Source of the DNA: Streptomyces spinosisporus
GTDB lineage: Bacteria > Actinomycetota > Actinomycetes > Streptomycetales > Streptomycetaceae
NCBI RefSeq assembly: GCF_022698145.1
Contig: NZ_JALDAX010000005.1
Coordinates: forward strand, 248,001 to 312,000
Direction of reading: 5' to 3'
DNA: 64,000 bases
In this document: positions 48,956 through 59,531 of the stretch, piece by piece
Layout of the letters: each line of letters begins with the position of its first letter
How positions within the stretch are numbered: position 1 is the stretch's first letter
The notes under the pieces: model-generated
Database searches by the model: none
Seen by the model: the letters and a program-made list of their open reading frames with translations, nothing else
What the model was told of the DNA's origin: nothing
Made by a program: the position numbers and the translations under genes

Positions 48956-51568
48956 TCAGTCCAGTACGGGCAGCAGCTCGGGGAGGTGCCCATCGGATGC
49001 CGCCGCCGCCCGCTGCCGTTCCTCGGGTACGTCGCCGTAGAGGGTGGTGCGCGGTTTCGCGGGGCGTCCGGCGGCCTCCGCGACGGCGATCAGGTCCTTG
49101 ACGGACTTGTAGGAGCCGTAGGAGGAGCCCGCCATGCGGGAGATGGTCTCCTCCATGAGGGTGCCGCCCAGGTCGTTGGCGCCGGAGCGGAGCATCTCGG
49201 CCGCGCCCTCGGTGCCGAGCTTGACCCAGCTGGTCTGGATGTTGGGGATGTGCGGGTGCAGCAGCAGGCGGGCCATCGCCGTCACGGCGCGGTTGTCGCG
49301 CATGGTGGGGCCGGGGCGGGCGATGCCCGCCAGGTAGACCGGGGCGTTGGTGTGGATGAAGGGCAGGGTCACGAACTCGGTGAAGCCGCCGGTGCGTTGC
49401 TGGATGCCGGCCAGGGTGCGCAGATGGCCGAGCCAGTGCCGGGGCTGGTCGACATGGCCGTACATCATCGTCGAGGACGAGCGGATGCCCAGCTCGTGGG
49501 CCGTCGTGACCACCTCGATCCAGGTGGCGGTGGGCAGTTTGCCCTTGGTCAGGATCCAGCGGACCTCGTCGTCGAGGATCTCGGCCGCCGTACCCGGGAT
49601 GGTGTCGAGGCCCGCCTCCTTGGCGGCGCTCAGCCACTCGCGGATCGACATGCCGGTGCGGGTCGCGCCGTTGACGACCTCCATCGGGGAGAAGGCGTGC
49701 ACATGCATGCCGGGCACGCGCTCCTTGACCGCCTTCGCGATGTCGAAGTACGCCGTGCCGGGCAGGTCGGGGTGGATGCCGCCCTGCATGCACACCTCCA
49801 CCGCGCCCACGTCCCAGGCCTGCTGGGCGCGGTCGGCGACCTGCTCCAGGGAAAGGGTGTAGGCGTCGGCGTCGGTGCGGCGCTGGGCAAAGGCGCAGAA
49901 GCGGCAGCCGGTGTAGCAGACGTTGGTGAAGTTGATGTTGCGGGTGACGATGTACGTCACGTCGTCGCCGACGGCCGACTTGCGCACGTCGTCCGCGATG
50001 CGGGTGAGCGCGTCCAGGGCCGGGCCGTCCGCGTGCAGCAGGGCGAGGGCCTCGTCGTCGGTGAGGCGGGTCGGGTCGTCGGCCGCCGTCGCCAGCGCCG
50101 CCCGTACGTCCGTGTCGATGCGCTGCGGCACCATCCCGGGGGCGGCCGCCGCGCGCAGTTCGGCCCAGTCGCCGTAGACCTCGTCGAAGTCGTCGCGGCG
50201 GTCGGAGGTGCGGCCCTCGGTGTCGATGGCCGTGTGCAGGTCGGTACGGCCGGAGGGGACGAAGACCTCCTCCGGTTCCTGCCAGGGGTGGCCCTCGACG
50301 ACCGCGTCCGGGCGGGCGAGGCCCGTCTCCGGATCGGCCAGGGCGCCGACGTGCGGGCGCAGCCGCGGGTCCAGCCAGGGCTCGCCGCGGGTCACGAACT
50401 CCGGGTAGACGCACAGGCGTTCACGTAGCTCGAAGCCGGCCGCCGCGGAGCGCTCGGTGAGCTCCTCGATCTGCGGCCAGGGGCGTTCGGGGTTGACGTG
50501 GTCGATGGTCAGCGGGGACACCCCGCCCCAGTCGTCGATGCCGGCGCCGATCAGCCGCTCGTACTCGGCGTCGACGAGGTTCGGCGGGGCCTGGAGGCAG
50601 GCGGACGGCCCCATGATGTGCCGGGCGACGGCGACCGTCGCCACCAGCTCGTCCAGTTCCGCGTCCGGCATGCCGCGCATCGCGGTGTCCGGCTTGGCGC
50701 GGAAGTTCTGGATGATCAGCTCCTGGATGCCGTGGTACGCCCGCGAGATCTTCCGCAGCGCGAACAGCGACTCCGCCCGCTCCTCGTACGTCTCGCCGAT
50801 GCCGATGAGGATGCCGGAGGTGAAGGGGACCGAGGAGCGGCCGGCGTCCTCCAGCACCCGCAGCCGTACGGCCGGTTCCTTGTCCGGTGAGCCGTAGTGC
50901 GGGCCGCCGGGCTCGGACCACAGGCGGGTCGCGGTCGTCTCCAGCATCATGCCCATGCTCGGGGCGACGGGCTTGAGCCGCTGGAAGTCCGTCCAGGACA
51001 TGACGCCCGGGTTGAGGTGGGGCAGCAGCCCGGTCTCCTCCAGGATGCGGATCGAGATGGCGCGGACGTAGGCGATGGTGTCGTCGTAGCCGTGCGCGTC
51101 GAGCCACTCGCGGGCCTCGGGCCACCGCTCCTCGGGCTTGTCGCCGAGGGTGATCAGGGCTTCCTTGCAGCCCAGCGCGGCGCCCTTGCGGGCGATGTCG
51201 AGGACCTCGTCCGGCGACATGAACATCCCGTGCCCGGCCCGGCGCAGCTTGCCGGGCACGGTGACGAAGGTGCAGTAGTGGCACTTGTCTCGGCACAGCC
51301 GGGTCAGGGGGATGAAGACGCTCTTGGAGTACGTGATGACACCGGGCCGGCCCGCCGCCTCGAGGCCCGCGTCACGGACCCGGGCGGCGGACGCGGCGAG
51401 GTCGGTCAGGTCCGCGCCGCGCGCCTGGAGCAGAACAGCCGCCTCGGCGACGTCGAGCGCCACACCGTCCCGGGCGCGTTTGAGCGCACGACGCATGGAG
51501 TTCCCGGTCGGGCCGGTGCCGCCGGGGCGGTCGGAAGAGCCGGTTCCGGAGCTCACGGAAGTCGTCAT
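48956..51568 (-). CDS. fbiC: 7,8-didemethyl-8-hydroxy-5-deazariboflavin (FO) synthase
   Basis: An 870-residue bifunctional radical-SAM enzyme (CofG-CofH fusion) that makes FO, the deazaflavin core of coenzyme F420. The N-terminal half has the CofG cluster motif [10 protein letters not shown] and the C-terminal half the CofH motif [10 protein letters not shown]; typical segments [20 protein letters not shown] and [11 protein letters not shown] are present. Length is usual for actinobacterial FbiC. The gene upstream on the same strand is separate (51631), whose product is a likely F420-using oxidoreductase. Confidence 0.97.
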   Translation of the reverse strand: MTTSVSSGTGSSDRPGGTGPTGNSMRRALKRARDGVALDVAEAAVLLQARGADLTDLAASAARVRDAGLEAAGRPGVITYSKSVFIPLTRLCRDKCHYCTFVTVPGKLRRAGHGMFMSPDEVLDIARKGAALGCKEALITLGDKPEERWPEAREWLDAHGYDDTIAYVRAISIRILEETGLLPHLNPGVMSWTDFQRLKPVAPSMGMMLETTATRLWSEPGGPHYGSPDKEPAVRLRVLEDAGRSSVPFTSGILIGIGETYEERAESLFALRKISRAYHGIQELIIQNFRAKPDTAMRGMPDAELDELVATVAVARHIMGPSACLQAPPNLVDAEYERLIGAGIDDWGGVSPLTIDHVNPERPWPQIEELTERSAAAGFELRERLCVYPEFVTRGEPWLDPRLRPHVGALADPETGLARPDAVVEGHPWQEPEEVFVPSGRTDLHTAIDTEGRTSDRRDDFDEVYGDWAELRAAAAPGMVPQRIDTDVRAALATAADDPTRLTDDEALALLHADGPALDALTRIADDVRKSAVGDDVTYIVTRNINFTNVCYTGCRFCAFAQRRTDADAYTLSLEQVADRAQQAWDVGAVEVCMQGGIHPDLPGTAYFDIAKAVKERVPGMHVHAFSPMEVVNGATRTGMSIREWLSAAKEAGLDTIPGTAAEILDDEVRWILTKGKLPTATWIEVVTTAHELGIRSSSTMMYGHVDQPRHWLGHLRTLAGIQQRTGGFTEFVTLPFIHTNAPVYLAGIARPGPTMRDNRAVTAMARLLLHPHIPNIQTSWVKLGTEGAAEMLRSGANDLGGTLMEETISRMAGSSYGSYKSVKDLIAVAEAAGRPAKPRTTLYGDVPEERQRAAAASDGHLPELLPVLD

Positions 51569-51597
51569 CCTTCGAGCATACGGTCGAGCTGATCAGG

Positions 51598-51645
51598 GCC
51601 GAGAGGTCAGCCCGGGAAGGCGCCGAGAGGTCAGCCCAGGAAGGC
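51598..51645. repeat. 24-nt tandem duplication over the end of the LLM gene
   Basis: GCCGAGAGGTCAGCCCGGGA (start of copy 1) is followed 24 bases on by an almost identical copy, both containing TCAGCCC, the complement of the gene's GGCTGA ending. The period is eight codons, so the second stop is in frame with the first. Confidence 0.7.
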
Positions 51646-52479
51646 CTCGTACCCCTGAAGCACCCGGAGGACCTCCGCCTCCCCGGCCGGCGGCAGCTGG
51701 ACCACGACCTCCTCGATGCCCAGGTCCGCGTAGTGCGCGAGCTTGCCGGAGCTGGGGTAGACGGCGTACGGGACGATCTGGAGGGCATCGGGGTCGCGGC
51801 CCGCGTCCGCCCAGTTCGCCCGCAGCACCGGCAGCGACTCGGTGAGGCCGCGCCCGCCGATCGGCATCCAGCCGTCGGCGTAGGCGCAGATGTGGGAGAA
51901 GAGCTTGGGGCCTGCCGCCCCGCCGACGAGGGTGCGCGGGCCGGTGACCGGGCCGCGCGGCTTCTGGGCCGGTTTGGGGTGGGCGTGGGAGGCCCGCACA
52001 CTGCCGAACTCGCCCTCGTAGGCGGTCGGTTCCTCCGACCACAGGGCGCGCATCAGCGCCATGCGGTCCTTGACCAGGTCGCGCCGGGTACGCCACTCGA
52101 CGCCGTGGTCGGCGGCCTCCTCGACGTTCCAGCCGAAGCCGAGGCCGAGCGTGAAGCGGCCGCCGGAGAGGTGGTCGAGGGTCGCGATCTGCTTGGCGAG
52201 GGCGATCGGGTCGTGCTGGGCGACCAGCGTGATGCCGGTACCGAGGCCGAGCCGCTCGGTGACCGCGGCGGCCTGGCCGAGCGCGACGAAGGGGTCGAGG
52301 GTGCGGCCGTACTCGGGCGGCAGCTCGCCGCCCGCCGGGTACGGCGTCGCGCGCTCCACCGGGATGTGGGTGTGCTCGGGCAGATACAGGCCCGCGAAGC
52401 CGCGCTGTTCCAGCTCACGGGCGAGTCGGACGGGGGCGACGGTCTCGTCAGTGAGGAAGATCGTGACAGCGATACGCAT
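51631..52479 (-). CDS. LLM-class F420-dependent oxidoreductase
   Basis: A 282-residue luciferase-like TIM-barrel oxidoreductase (AVTIFLTDETVAPVRLARELEQRG; LGTGITLVAQHDPIALAKQIATLDHLSGGRFTLGLGFGWN). The conserved VGGAAGPKLFSHICAYADGWMPIG region matches the F420-dependent group. Substrate unknown. Its position beside fbiC supports use of F420. The 3' end has been duplicated in tandem. Confidence 0.9.
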   Translation of the reverse strand: MRIAVTIFLTDETVAPVRLARELEQRGFAGLYLPEHTHIPVERATPYPAGGELPPEYGRTLDPFVALGQAAAVTERLGLGTGITLVAQHDPIALAKQIATLDHLSGGRFTLGLGFGWNVEEAADHGVEWRTRRDLVKDRMALMRALWSEEPTAYEGEFGSVRASHAHPKPAQKPRGPVTGPRTLVGGAAGPKLFSHICAYADGWMPIGGRGLTESLPVLRANWADAGRDPDALQIVPYAVYPSSGKLAHYADLGIEEVVVQLPPAGEAEVLRVLQGYEAFLG

Positions 52480-52697
52480 GGCCCTTCTCTACCCGGCACC
52501 CCCTCAAATGTCCATACCGACCAGTCGGCCTCGTTTTCACGGATCACAGCGACCGATCACAGCGCCGATCACAGCGACCGATCACACCGGAAGAACCGTC
52601 GCGCCCCTGGACCCGCATCCATGTACATGCCATATCGTCGGGCCCCGATTCCCTCCCCTTTCACGGAAGTTCACACCCGGACACAAAGGTGGCTCGC

Positions 52698-54206
52698 ATG
52701 TGTGAGGACGCCCATGGCATCGGACGACGCGCTCTGTTCGTGACGGGCGCGGCCGCCGCGCTTACGTTGGGAAGCGTGAGCTTCGCGGCGGCCGACGGCC
52801 AGGACCAGCAGACCAGGACGATTCGCGGCACCCTGCCCACCGGTTCGCCGGACTTCGTGTACGTACCCGTCGAAGTCCCCTCCGGCGTACGGGAGATCAA
52901 GGTCGCCTACACCTACGACAAGCCGTCCGTCCCGGCCGGCACCCAGGGCAACGCCCTCGACATCGGCATCTTCGACGAGCGCGGCACCGATCTCGGCGGC
53001 CGGGGCTTTCGCGGCTGGTCGGGCGGCGCGCGCTCGGAGTTCTTCATCCGCGCGGACGACGCGACGCCGGGCTATGTGCCCGGGCCGGTGCGGGAGGGCA
53101 CCTGGTACGTGGCGCTGGGGCCGTACACGGTCGCCCCGCAGGGGCTGTCGTACGAGCTCACCGTCACGCTGACGTACGGGGAGCCCGGCAGGACGCCGGC
53201 GCCCGTCTACCCGCCGGAGCGGGCCAAGGGGCGGGGTCGCGCCTGGTACCGCGGCGACTGCCATCTGCACTCCTGGTACTCCGACGGGCGCCGCACCCCG
53301 GCGGAGATCGCCGCGCTCGCCCGGGCCGCCGGGCTTGACTTCATCAACTCCTCGGACCACAACACGCATTCGGCCCATGCGCACTGGGCCTCCGAGGCGG
53401 GCGACGACCTGCTGATCATGCTGGGCGAGGAGATCACCACCCGCAACGGCCATGTCGTCGCGCTCGGCACCGAGCCCGGCACCTTCGTCGACTGGCGCTA
53501 CCGGGCCCGCGACAACCGCTGGGCCAAGTACGCCCGCCAGATCCGCCGGGCCGGCGGCCTGGTCGTCCCCGCCCACCCGCACGCCACCTGCATCGGCTGT
53601 GGATGGAAGTTCGGGTTCGGCGAGGCGGACGCGGTGGAGGTGTGGAACGGCCCGTACACGCCCGACGACGAGGTGACACTCGCGGAGTGGGACAACCTGC
53701 TGGTCGCGACCGTGCGCGAGGGGCGCGAGGAGTGGCTGCCCGCCATGGGCAACAGCGACGCGCACCGGGACCCGGACGCGGTCGGGCTGCCGCAGACCGT
53801 CGTCCTCGCCGAGGACCTGACCCGCGAGGCCATCCAGGACGGCATCCGCGCGGGCCGCTCCTACGTCGCCGAGTCCAAGAACGTCTCGCTCACCTTCACC
53901 GCGACCGGCGGAAGGGGGCAGCACGCGGGCATCGGCGAACGCCTGGAGGTCGCCCCCGACACCCCCGTCACGGTCCGCGTGGAAGCCACCGGCGCCCCCC
54001 GCTGCACCATCCGCCTCGTCACCGACCAGGGCGTCCTGCTCACCTCCGATCCCCTACCGGTCGGGGGCTCGGGCACGGTGGAGTGGCAGACGACTCCGTC
54101 GTACGCGGCCTACGTACGCGCGGAGTTGAGACACGAGACAGCGGCGGGACCGCTACCGGGGGCACTGGCGGCGTTCACCAACCCGATCTTCTTGGGGCGT
54201 GGCTAG
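52698..54206 (+). CDS. Exported PHP-domain (CehA/McbA-type) metallohydrolase
   Basis: A 502-residue protein. The start MCEDAHGIGRRALFVTGAAAALTLGSVSFAAADG is a Tat-type signal (RR then a hydrophobic run). A beta-rich N-terminal domain (residues 40-170) is followed by the PHP domain with metal-binding motifs GDCHLHSWYSDG, SDHNTHSAHAH, VPAHPHATC and GNSDAHRD. The family includes carbaryl and other esterases and phosphoesterases; substrate unknown. ATG 52698 has AAAGG nine bases upstream; the earlier GTG 52689 overlaps that ribosome site. Confidence 0.88.
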   Translation: MCEDAHGIGRRALFVTGAAAALTLGSVSFAAADGQDQQTRTIRGTLPTGSPDFVYVPVEVPSGVREIKVAYTYDKPSVPAGTQGNALDIGIFDERGTDLGGRGFRGWSGGARSEFFIRADDATPGYVPGPVREGTWYVALGPYTVAPQGLSYELTVTLTYGEPGRTPAPVYPPERAKGRGRAWYRGDCHLHSWYSDGRRTPAEIAALARAAGLDFINSSDHNTHSAHAHWASEAGDDLLIMLGEEITTRNGHVVALGTEPGTFVDWRYRARDNRWAKYARQIRRAGGLVVPAHPHATCIGCGWKFGFGEADAVEVWNGPYTPDDEVTLAEWDNLLVATVREGREEWLPAMGNSDAHRDPDAVGLPQTVVLAEDLTREAIQDGIRAGRSYVAESKNVSLTFTATGGRGQHAGIGERLEVAPDTPVTVRVEATGAPRCTIRLVTDQGVLLTSDPLPVGGSGTVEWQTTPSYAAYVRAELRHETAAGPLPGALAAFTNPIFLGRG

Positions 54207-54340
54207 GTCTCCAGCCTGACGGGGTTCAGGAGCAGCGACATTTGCCCTCCCTTGGCGTCCCCATTACCTGTGTTATGCGTGCTCTGCCTAGTGTCGTGGG
54301 GTTGGCATGTGCACAGGGTGAAGTACGGGGGCTGAGTGGC

Positions 54341-54652
54341 GTGTCGGACCTGAAGAAGGAAGCGACGTCGATGCACAAGGCGGCGTCGGGGCTGCGTGGG
54401 GTGGGGCATCACACGGCGAAACCGTTGCAGGAGTTCCGGGCGCAGTCGCATGACCTGGGGGCGTTGGGTGCGTTGGGGTCGCTGCTGGGCGCGAAGGGTG
54501 AGATCGAGAAAGGCATGACCACCCTGGTCAAGCTGACCAAGGCCCTGGAGGAGGAGTGGGAGGCGGAGGCGAAGCTGATGGGTGACGTCTCCGCCGCGTT
54601 CGATCTGCTGGATGTGCTGATCGCGGCCGCGGCGCAGGAAAAGAAGGGCTGA
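54341..54652 (+). CDS. Small helical WXG100-like partner protein of the RHS toxin
   Basis: A 103-residue protein, almost wholly helical (SDLKKEATSMHKAASGLRGVG ... LTKALEEEWEAEAKLMGDVSAAFDLLDVLIAAA), the size and predicted structure of ESX/WXG100 partners, though the classical WxG is absent (the only Trp lies in EEEWEAEA). It ends 11 bases before the RHS gene start. GTG 54341 with GGGGGCTGAG upstream; earlier starts are in a different gene's range. Probably forms a complex with the toxin's N-terminal domain for secretion. Confidence 0.75.
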   Translation: MSDLKKEATSMHKAASGLRGVGHHTAKPLQEFRAQSHDLGALGALGSLLGAKGEIEKGMTTLVKLTKALEEEWEAEAKLMGDVSAAFDLLDVLIAAAAQEKKG

Positions 54653-54663
54653 GCGGCGGCGTC

Positions 54664-57600
54664 ATGGTCGATCTCAACCCTTTGCACTACGTCAACAAGT
54701 TCAACCACATGTTCGGCGACAGTGTCGCCAGCGGTCTGGAGTTCTTGGGCATCACCGATCCGGCGGTGGACCCGGACGGGGTCCGCGAGATCGCCAAGAA
54801 GTGGCGGCACCTGGCGACCGGTCTGGACGACGCGGCGGAGGCCGCCCGGAAGTCGCTGGCCGGTGTGCAGTGGCAGGGCAAGGCGGCCAAGGCGTTCACC
54901 AAGCGCGCCAGGACGGCCCGCAAGCAGGCCACGGACATGGCCCACGCGCTGCGCGAGGGCGCCAAGGCGCTGGACGACTTCGCGGACAAGGCGCACGAGT
55001 TGCTGTCCGAGATCGGGGTGATGCTGGCGGAGATCGCCGAGTTCGAGATCGCCGGTCTGGCCCTGTCGATCCTGACCGCGGGTGCCTCGGAGGTGGCCTC
55101 CACGCTGATGGCCGGCGAGCGGGCGCTGAAGGTGGTGGCGCTGGTCGGGCGGATCGAGGAGGAGGGCACCGCGCTCGGGTCGGTGATCCGCGGGGTGATG
55201 GAGGTCATCCGGGGCATCGAGCGGGCGTTGCAGGCGCTCAAGGAGGTCCGCGGGGTCGCCGAGGTGGCCAAGATGGCCAAGGGCGGCATGGCGTTCTCCG
55301 CCTTCGAGACCCTGTTGAAGGATCCGGGGGCGTTCAAGGACCCGGGCAAGCTGGCCGGGATCCTCACCGAGGGCGCGGTGCTGGGTGTCGGCTTCGGGGT
55401 GCTGGGCAAGGCGCTCGGCAAGGGGCTGAAGGCGCTGGGTCCGGCGGCGCTGGCGAAGCTGAGCAAGTCGATGGGGCTGGACTGCGCGGCGTTCGAGCGG
55501 CTGAGGCTGAACCCGGGCTTCAACAAGCTGCCCGCGTCGATCCGCAACCTGGTCAAGACGTTCGTCCGGGACCCGATCGACGTGGCCACCGGCGACATGG
55601 TGCTTCCCCTCGTGGACGTCCGGCTCTCTGGCGTGCTGCCGCTGATCCTGGAGCGCACCCACGTCTCCTCCTACCGGTGGGGCGGCTGGTTCGGCCCCAG
55701 CTGGGCCTCCACCCTCGACCAGCGCGTCCAGGCCGACGACGAGGGCTTCGTGTTCGCGGCCGCGGACGGCGCCCGCCTGTGCTTCCCACCCCTTGACCCG
55801 GAGGCCACCGATCCGGTGCGCCCGGTGACGCCGGGCTCGCGGCTGATGCTGGCCTGGGACGACGAGACCGACGGCGCGGTGCGCATCACCGACCCGGACA
55901 GCGGCCTGAGTTACGTCTTCCACACCCCCATCGCGGCGGCCGGCGAGGAAGCGGTCGACCTGCCGCTGCAGCACATCACCGACCGCAACAACAACCGCAT
56001 CACCATCGTCTACACCGAGGGCGACATCCCCACTGCCGTCACGCACTCGGGCGGCTACCACATCGCCCTGGACCACGACCCGGCCCGCTCCCGCATCACC
56101 GGCCTGCGCCTGCTGGACCCGGCCCACCCGAGCCGCCCCGGTACCACCCTGCTCACCTTCGGCTACGACGAACACGGCCACCTGACCCAGGAGTTCAACT
56201 CCTCCGGCCTGCCCATGCGGTACACCTACGACACCGAAGGCCGCATCACCTCCTGGACCGACCGCAACACCAACCTCTACTGGTACGAGTACGACGACCG
56301 GGGCCGCGTGACCACCACCGGTGGCACCGGCAACGCTCTGGCCTCCACCCTGACCTACGACGACGCCAGTAGCACCACCCACGTCACCGACTCCCTCGGC
56401 CACACCCGCACTTACGAACACAACGAGCACCTGCGTCTGGTCCGGGAGACCGACCCCCTGGGCAATGTCACGACGCAGGAATGGGACGAAAGCTCGCGAC
56501 TCGTAGCCGCCACCGACCCACTCGGCTGCACGACACGGTACGGCTACGACGAGCAAGGTCGCGTGGCCATGGTCATACGCCCGGACGGCCGAACCACTCG
56601 AGCTCAATACAACGAGTTGGGACTGCCGACGTCGATCACCGAGACGAACGGCTCGGTGTACCGAAGGGAGTACGACGAACGCGGCAATCTGGTCCGTGCC
56701 ACGGATCCCTCAGGAGCTGTCACCAGGGCCGCATACAACTCGGCCGGACATATCACCGCGTTCGTTGACGCGCTCGGGCACACGACGCAGATTCGCTGCA
56801 ATCCTGTGGGGCTCCCCGAATCCGTCACCGACCCGCTCGGTGCGACGATCCGATATGACCGGAACACGTTCGGGCAGCTCGTCGCCTTTGTTGATCCGCT
56901 CGGCCATGTGACGCAGTTGGAGTGGACCGCTGAAGGGAAGCCGACGCGCCGTGTCGCCCCGGACGGGACTGCCGAGTCGTGGCAGTACGACGGCGACGGC
57001 AACTGCACGAGCCATACCGATGCCTTGGGCGCCGTATCACGCTTCGAGTACACATACTTCGACCTGTTGTCTGCGCGCATCGGACCCGACGGCGCCCGAT
57101 ACGAGTTCGTCTACGACAGCGAGCTGCGTCTGAGGGAAGTCACGAATCCGCAGGGACTGAGATGGTCCTATCACTACGACGCGGCAGGCAACCTGGTTCG
57201 CGAAACCGATTTCGACGGCTGTACTCGCCGTTACGGCTACGACCGGGGCGGCCGCTTGATGAGCCGTACTGATGCTCTGGGCCAGACCATCAGGCTCGAA
57301 CGTGACGTGCTTGGTCAGGTGACCCGCAAGAACTCCGGCGGACGGATCACGACATATGCCTACGACGCGGCGGGCCAACTCGTCGGCGCCGTCGGCCCGG
57401 ACGCCACCCTTTGCCTCGTGCGCGACGACTTGGGACGTGTGCTCTCGGAGACGGTCAACGGCCGAACGGTGACCTACACCTACGACGAGTTGGGCCGCCG
57501 CACAGGCCGGACCACGCCCACCGGGGCCCAGAGCAACTGGACGTACGACGCCGCAGGCCATCGCACGCGACTGATGACGTCGGGGCGAAGCCTGGACTTC

Positions 57601-59034
57601 AGCTATGACCAGGCAGGACGCGAACTGGCCTGCAGCGCGGGCGAGTCGGTCACCCTCACCCGCGCCTATGATCCCTTGGGGCGCTTGACCGCCCAGTGCG
57701 TATCAGGTCGAAGCGGCCGCGTGGCCCAGCGCCGGACCTACACCTACCGCGCCGACGGCGCTCTGGCCGCCGTTGGCGACCTGCTCACCGGACCGCGTCA
57801 CTTCGACGTGGAAACGCCAGGCAGGGTAACCGCCGTGCACGCGGCGAACTGGACGGAGACTTACGCCTACGACGCGACGGGCAACCAGACCGCGGCAACC
57901 TGGCCAACAGCCCACCTCGGCGGTGAGGCCACTGGCCGCCGGACGTACGATGGCACCCGCATCTCCCACGCAGGGAATGTCCGGTACGAACATGATGCCC
58001 TGGGCCGCATCGTTCTGCGGCAGAAGGCCCGGCTCTCTCGTAAGCCGGAGACATGGCGCTACGAGTGGGACGTAGAGGATCGTCTGACCTCGGTGGTCAC
58101 ACCGGACGGCACCCGGTGGTGCTACACCTACGATCCGCTGGGCCGCCGCACGGCGAAAGTCCGTATGGCCGACGAGGATGGCACCGTCACCGAACGCGTC
58201 GACTTCACCTGGGACGGCACAACACTGTGCGAAGAGACCAGCATGAACGCGCAGTTTGCCCACCCCGTTGCGCTTACCTGGGACCATCAGGGCCTGCAGC
58301 CCGTCGCGCAAACCGAGCGCATCATCGGCTCGGATTCGAGCCAGCCGGAGATCGACTCACGCTTCTTCGCCATCGTCACCGACCTTGTGGGTACGCCCAC
58401 TGAACTCGTTGACGAGCAGGGCGAGATTGCCTGGCGCGCACGGAGCACGCTGTGGGGCGCCACAGCCTGGGCATCGGGCAGCACCACCTACACACCCCTG
58501 CGCTTTCCGGGGCAATACTACGACCCCGAGACCGGCCTACACTACAATTACTTTCGGCACTACGATCCCGCTACCGGTCGATATTTCAGTACGGATCCGC
58601 TAGGGCTTGAACCGGCACTCAATCCGGTAACTTATGTTCAAAATCCCCATATCTGGGTCGATCCTCTGGGCCTGGCCCCGGAATACGATGCGGCGAAACG
58701 AATCCCGGAGATCACAGTCGGGAAGGACCCCAACGGCAACGTTCCTTTTGATTCCTATGAGCAGGCGAGGAATAAGGCGCTGGAGATCCTGGGTGACATA
58801 GATCCGCATACTCGAACGCCTTACGAGGGGCGTATGGGTAAATCTGCCGCTTTCGGGCGTGTCGTTGGCTTCGAAACTCGCGTTGACGGCGTGTGGAAGC
58901 AGTTCCGAATAGACTACGATCCAGTTAAGGGTCCGCACATCAATGTGGCTGTGGGGAGAGGCGGCCAGAGATATGCCGTTCGCTGGAACGGAACCGAGGC
59001 GGACATGTTGCGCATTCTGAAGGGGAACACCTAG
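54664..59034 (+). CDS. RHS/YD-repeat polymorphic toxin with WXG-like head
   Basis: A 1456-residue protein. Residues 1-130 are helical with WQG at 70-72, a WXG100-type head; helical linker to about 300; DUF6531 region (DPIDVATGDMVLPLVDVRLSG, from about 302); YD/RHS repeats (such as YEYDDRGRV, YGYDEQGRV) to about 1300; RHS core end with RYFSTDPLGLEPALNPVTYV and the DPLGL motif near 1334; then a 120-residue variable toxin tip with DYDPVKGPHINVAV and RYAVRWNGTEAD near its end, possibly a nuclease-type tip. Codon usage and GC drop after about 56470 and again after 58510. ATG 54664 follows GAGCGGCG. Confidence 0.9.
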   Translation: MVDLNPLHYVNKFNHMFGDSVASGLEFLGITDPAVDPDGVREIAKKWRHLATGLDDAAEAARKSLAGVQWQGKAAKAFTKRARTARKQATDMAHALREGAKALDDFADKAHELLSEIGVMLAEIAEFEIAGLALSILTAGASEVASTLMAGERALKVVALVGRIEEEGTALGSVIRGVMEVIRGIERALQALKEVRGVAEVAKMAKGGMAFSAFETLLKDPGAFKDPGKLAGILTEGAVLGVGFGVLGKALGKGLKALGPAALAKLSKSMGLDCAAFERLRLNPGFNKLPASIRNLVKTFVRDPIDVATGDMVLPLVDVRLSGVLPLILERTHVSSYRWGGWFGPSWASTLDQRVQADDEGFVFAAADGARLCFPPLDPEATDPVRPVTPGSRLMLAWDDETDGAVRITDPDSGLSYVFHTPIAAAGEEAVDLPLQHITDRNNNRITIVYTEGDIPTAVTHSGGYHIALDHDPARSRITGLRLLDPAHPSRPGTTLLTFGYDEHGHLTQEFNSSGLPMRYTYDTEGRITSWTDRNTNLYWYEYDDRGRVTTTGGTGNALASTLTYDDASSTTHVTDSLGHTRTYEHNEHLRLVRETDPLGNVTTQEWDESSRLVAATDPLGCTTRYGYDEQGRVAMVIRPDGRTTRAQYNELGLPTSITETNGSVYRREYDERGNLVRATDPSGAVTRAAYNSAGHITAFVDALGHTTQIRCNPVGLPESVTDPLGATIRYDRNTFGQLVAFVDPLGHVTQLEWTAEGKPTRRVAPDGTAESWQYDGDGNCTSHTDALGAVSRFEYTYFDLLSARIGPDGARYEFVYDSELRLREVTNPQGLRWSYHYDAAGNLVRETDFDGCTRRYGYDRGGRLMSRTDALGQTIRLERDVLGQVTRKNSGGRITTYAYDAAGQLVGAVGPDATLCLVRDDLGRVLSETVNGRTVTYTYDELGRRTGRTTPTGAQSNWTYDAAGHRTRLMTSGRSLDFSYDQAGRELACSAGESVTLTRAYDPLGRLTAQCVSGRSGRVAQRRTYTYRADGALAAVGDLLTGPRHFDVETPGRVTAVHAANWTETYAYDATGNQTAATWPTAHLGGEATGRRTYDGTRISHAGNVRYEHDALGRIVLRQKARLSRKPETWRYEWDVEDRLTSVVTPDGTRWCYTYDPLGRRTAKVRMADEDGTVTERVDFTWDGTTLCEETSMNAQFAHPVALTWDHQGLQPVAQTERIIGSDSSQPEIDSRFFAIVTDLVGTPTELVDEQGEIAWRARSTLWGATAWASGSTTYTPLRFPGQYYDPETGLHYNYFRHYDPATGRYFSTDPLGLEPALNPVTYVQNPHIWVDPLGLAPEYDAAKRIPEITVGKDPNGNVPFDSYEQARNKALEILGDIDPHTRTPYEGRMGKSAAFGRVVGFETRVDGVWKQFRIDYDPVKGPHINVAVGRGGQRYAVRWNGTEADMLRILKGNT

Positions 59035-59495
59035 TGGCTACGTCCAAGGCATACGGGACCGCCAGGGCCCGTCTGGACGATCTCCTGGAGCGTCTGGATC
59101 CGGAAGAGCGTGGACAGGTGATGATCCTTGACGCTTCGGAAAACGATGAATTCGAGAACGCAAGCCTGAACAGATTCCCGCACTCCGACTGGACCGGGAT
59201 CGACTGGGCCGGATCCGATTTCTCCGAGCAGGTTTTTACCGCGGATGAGCCGGAAGCCGCTGTAGTGATGGGTGGCTGGCTGTCCCGGCTGCCCGCGGAC
59301 AGCCTTGTTGTCGTCTTCTGGGGGAATATCAGGGTGCCTGCCGTGGCGATGCCCGGGGGTAGTGCCGCCAAGCATGCGGAGGACATCCTCTGTACAAGCG
59401 ACGACGTGTGGGTGTTCGTCGTCGATGAGGGATTCCTGATCGAATATCAGCATGACGGCCGCCTGACCGCTGCGCGGGTGCCCGGCGCCACCTGA
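59034..59495 (+). CDS. Probable immunity protein for the RHS toxin
   Basis: A 153-residue acidic protein, mixed alpha/beta (ARARLDDLLERLDPEERGQVMILD; ADSLVVVFWGNIRVPAVAM; DDVWVFVVDEGFLIEYQ). GTG 59034 overlaps the toxin stop (TAGTG), with AAGGGG just upstream. Position directly after a toxin tip and low-GC codons match a cognate immunity gene. No family recognised, so its assignment rests on location. Confidence 0.72.
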   Translation: MATSKAYGTARARLDDLLERLDPEERGQVMILDASENDEFENASLNRFPHSDWTGIDWAGSDFSEQVFTADEPEAAVVMGGWLSRLPADSLVVVFWGNIRVPAVAMPGGSAAKHAEDILCTSDDVWVFVVDEGFLIEYQHDGRLTAARVPGAT

Positions 59496-59531
59496 CTTTC
59501 ACCGCACTCGACGCGCTGAAGTCCCGTGCGG

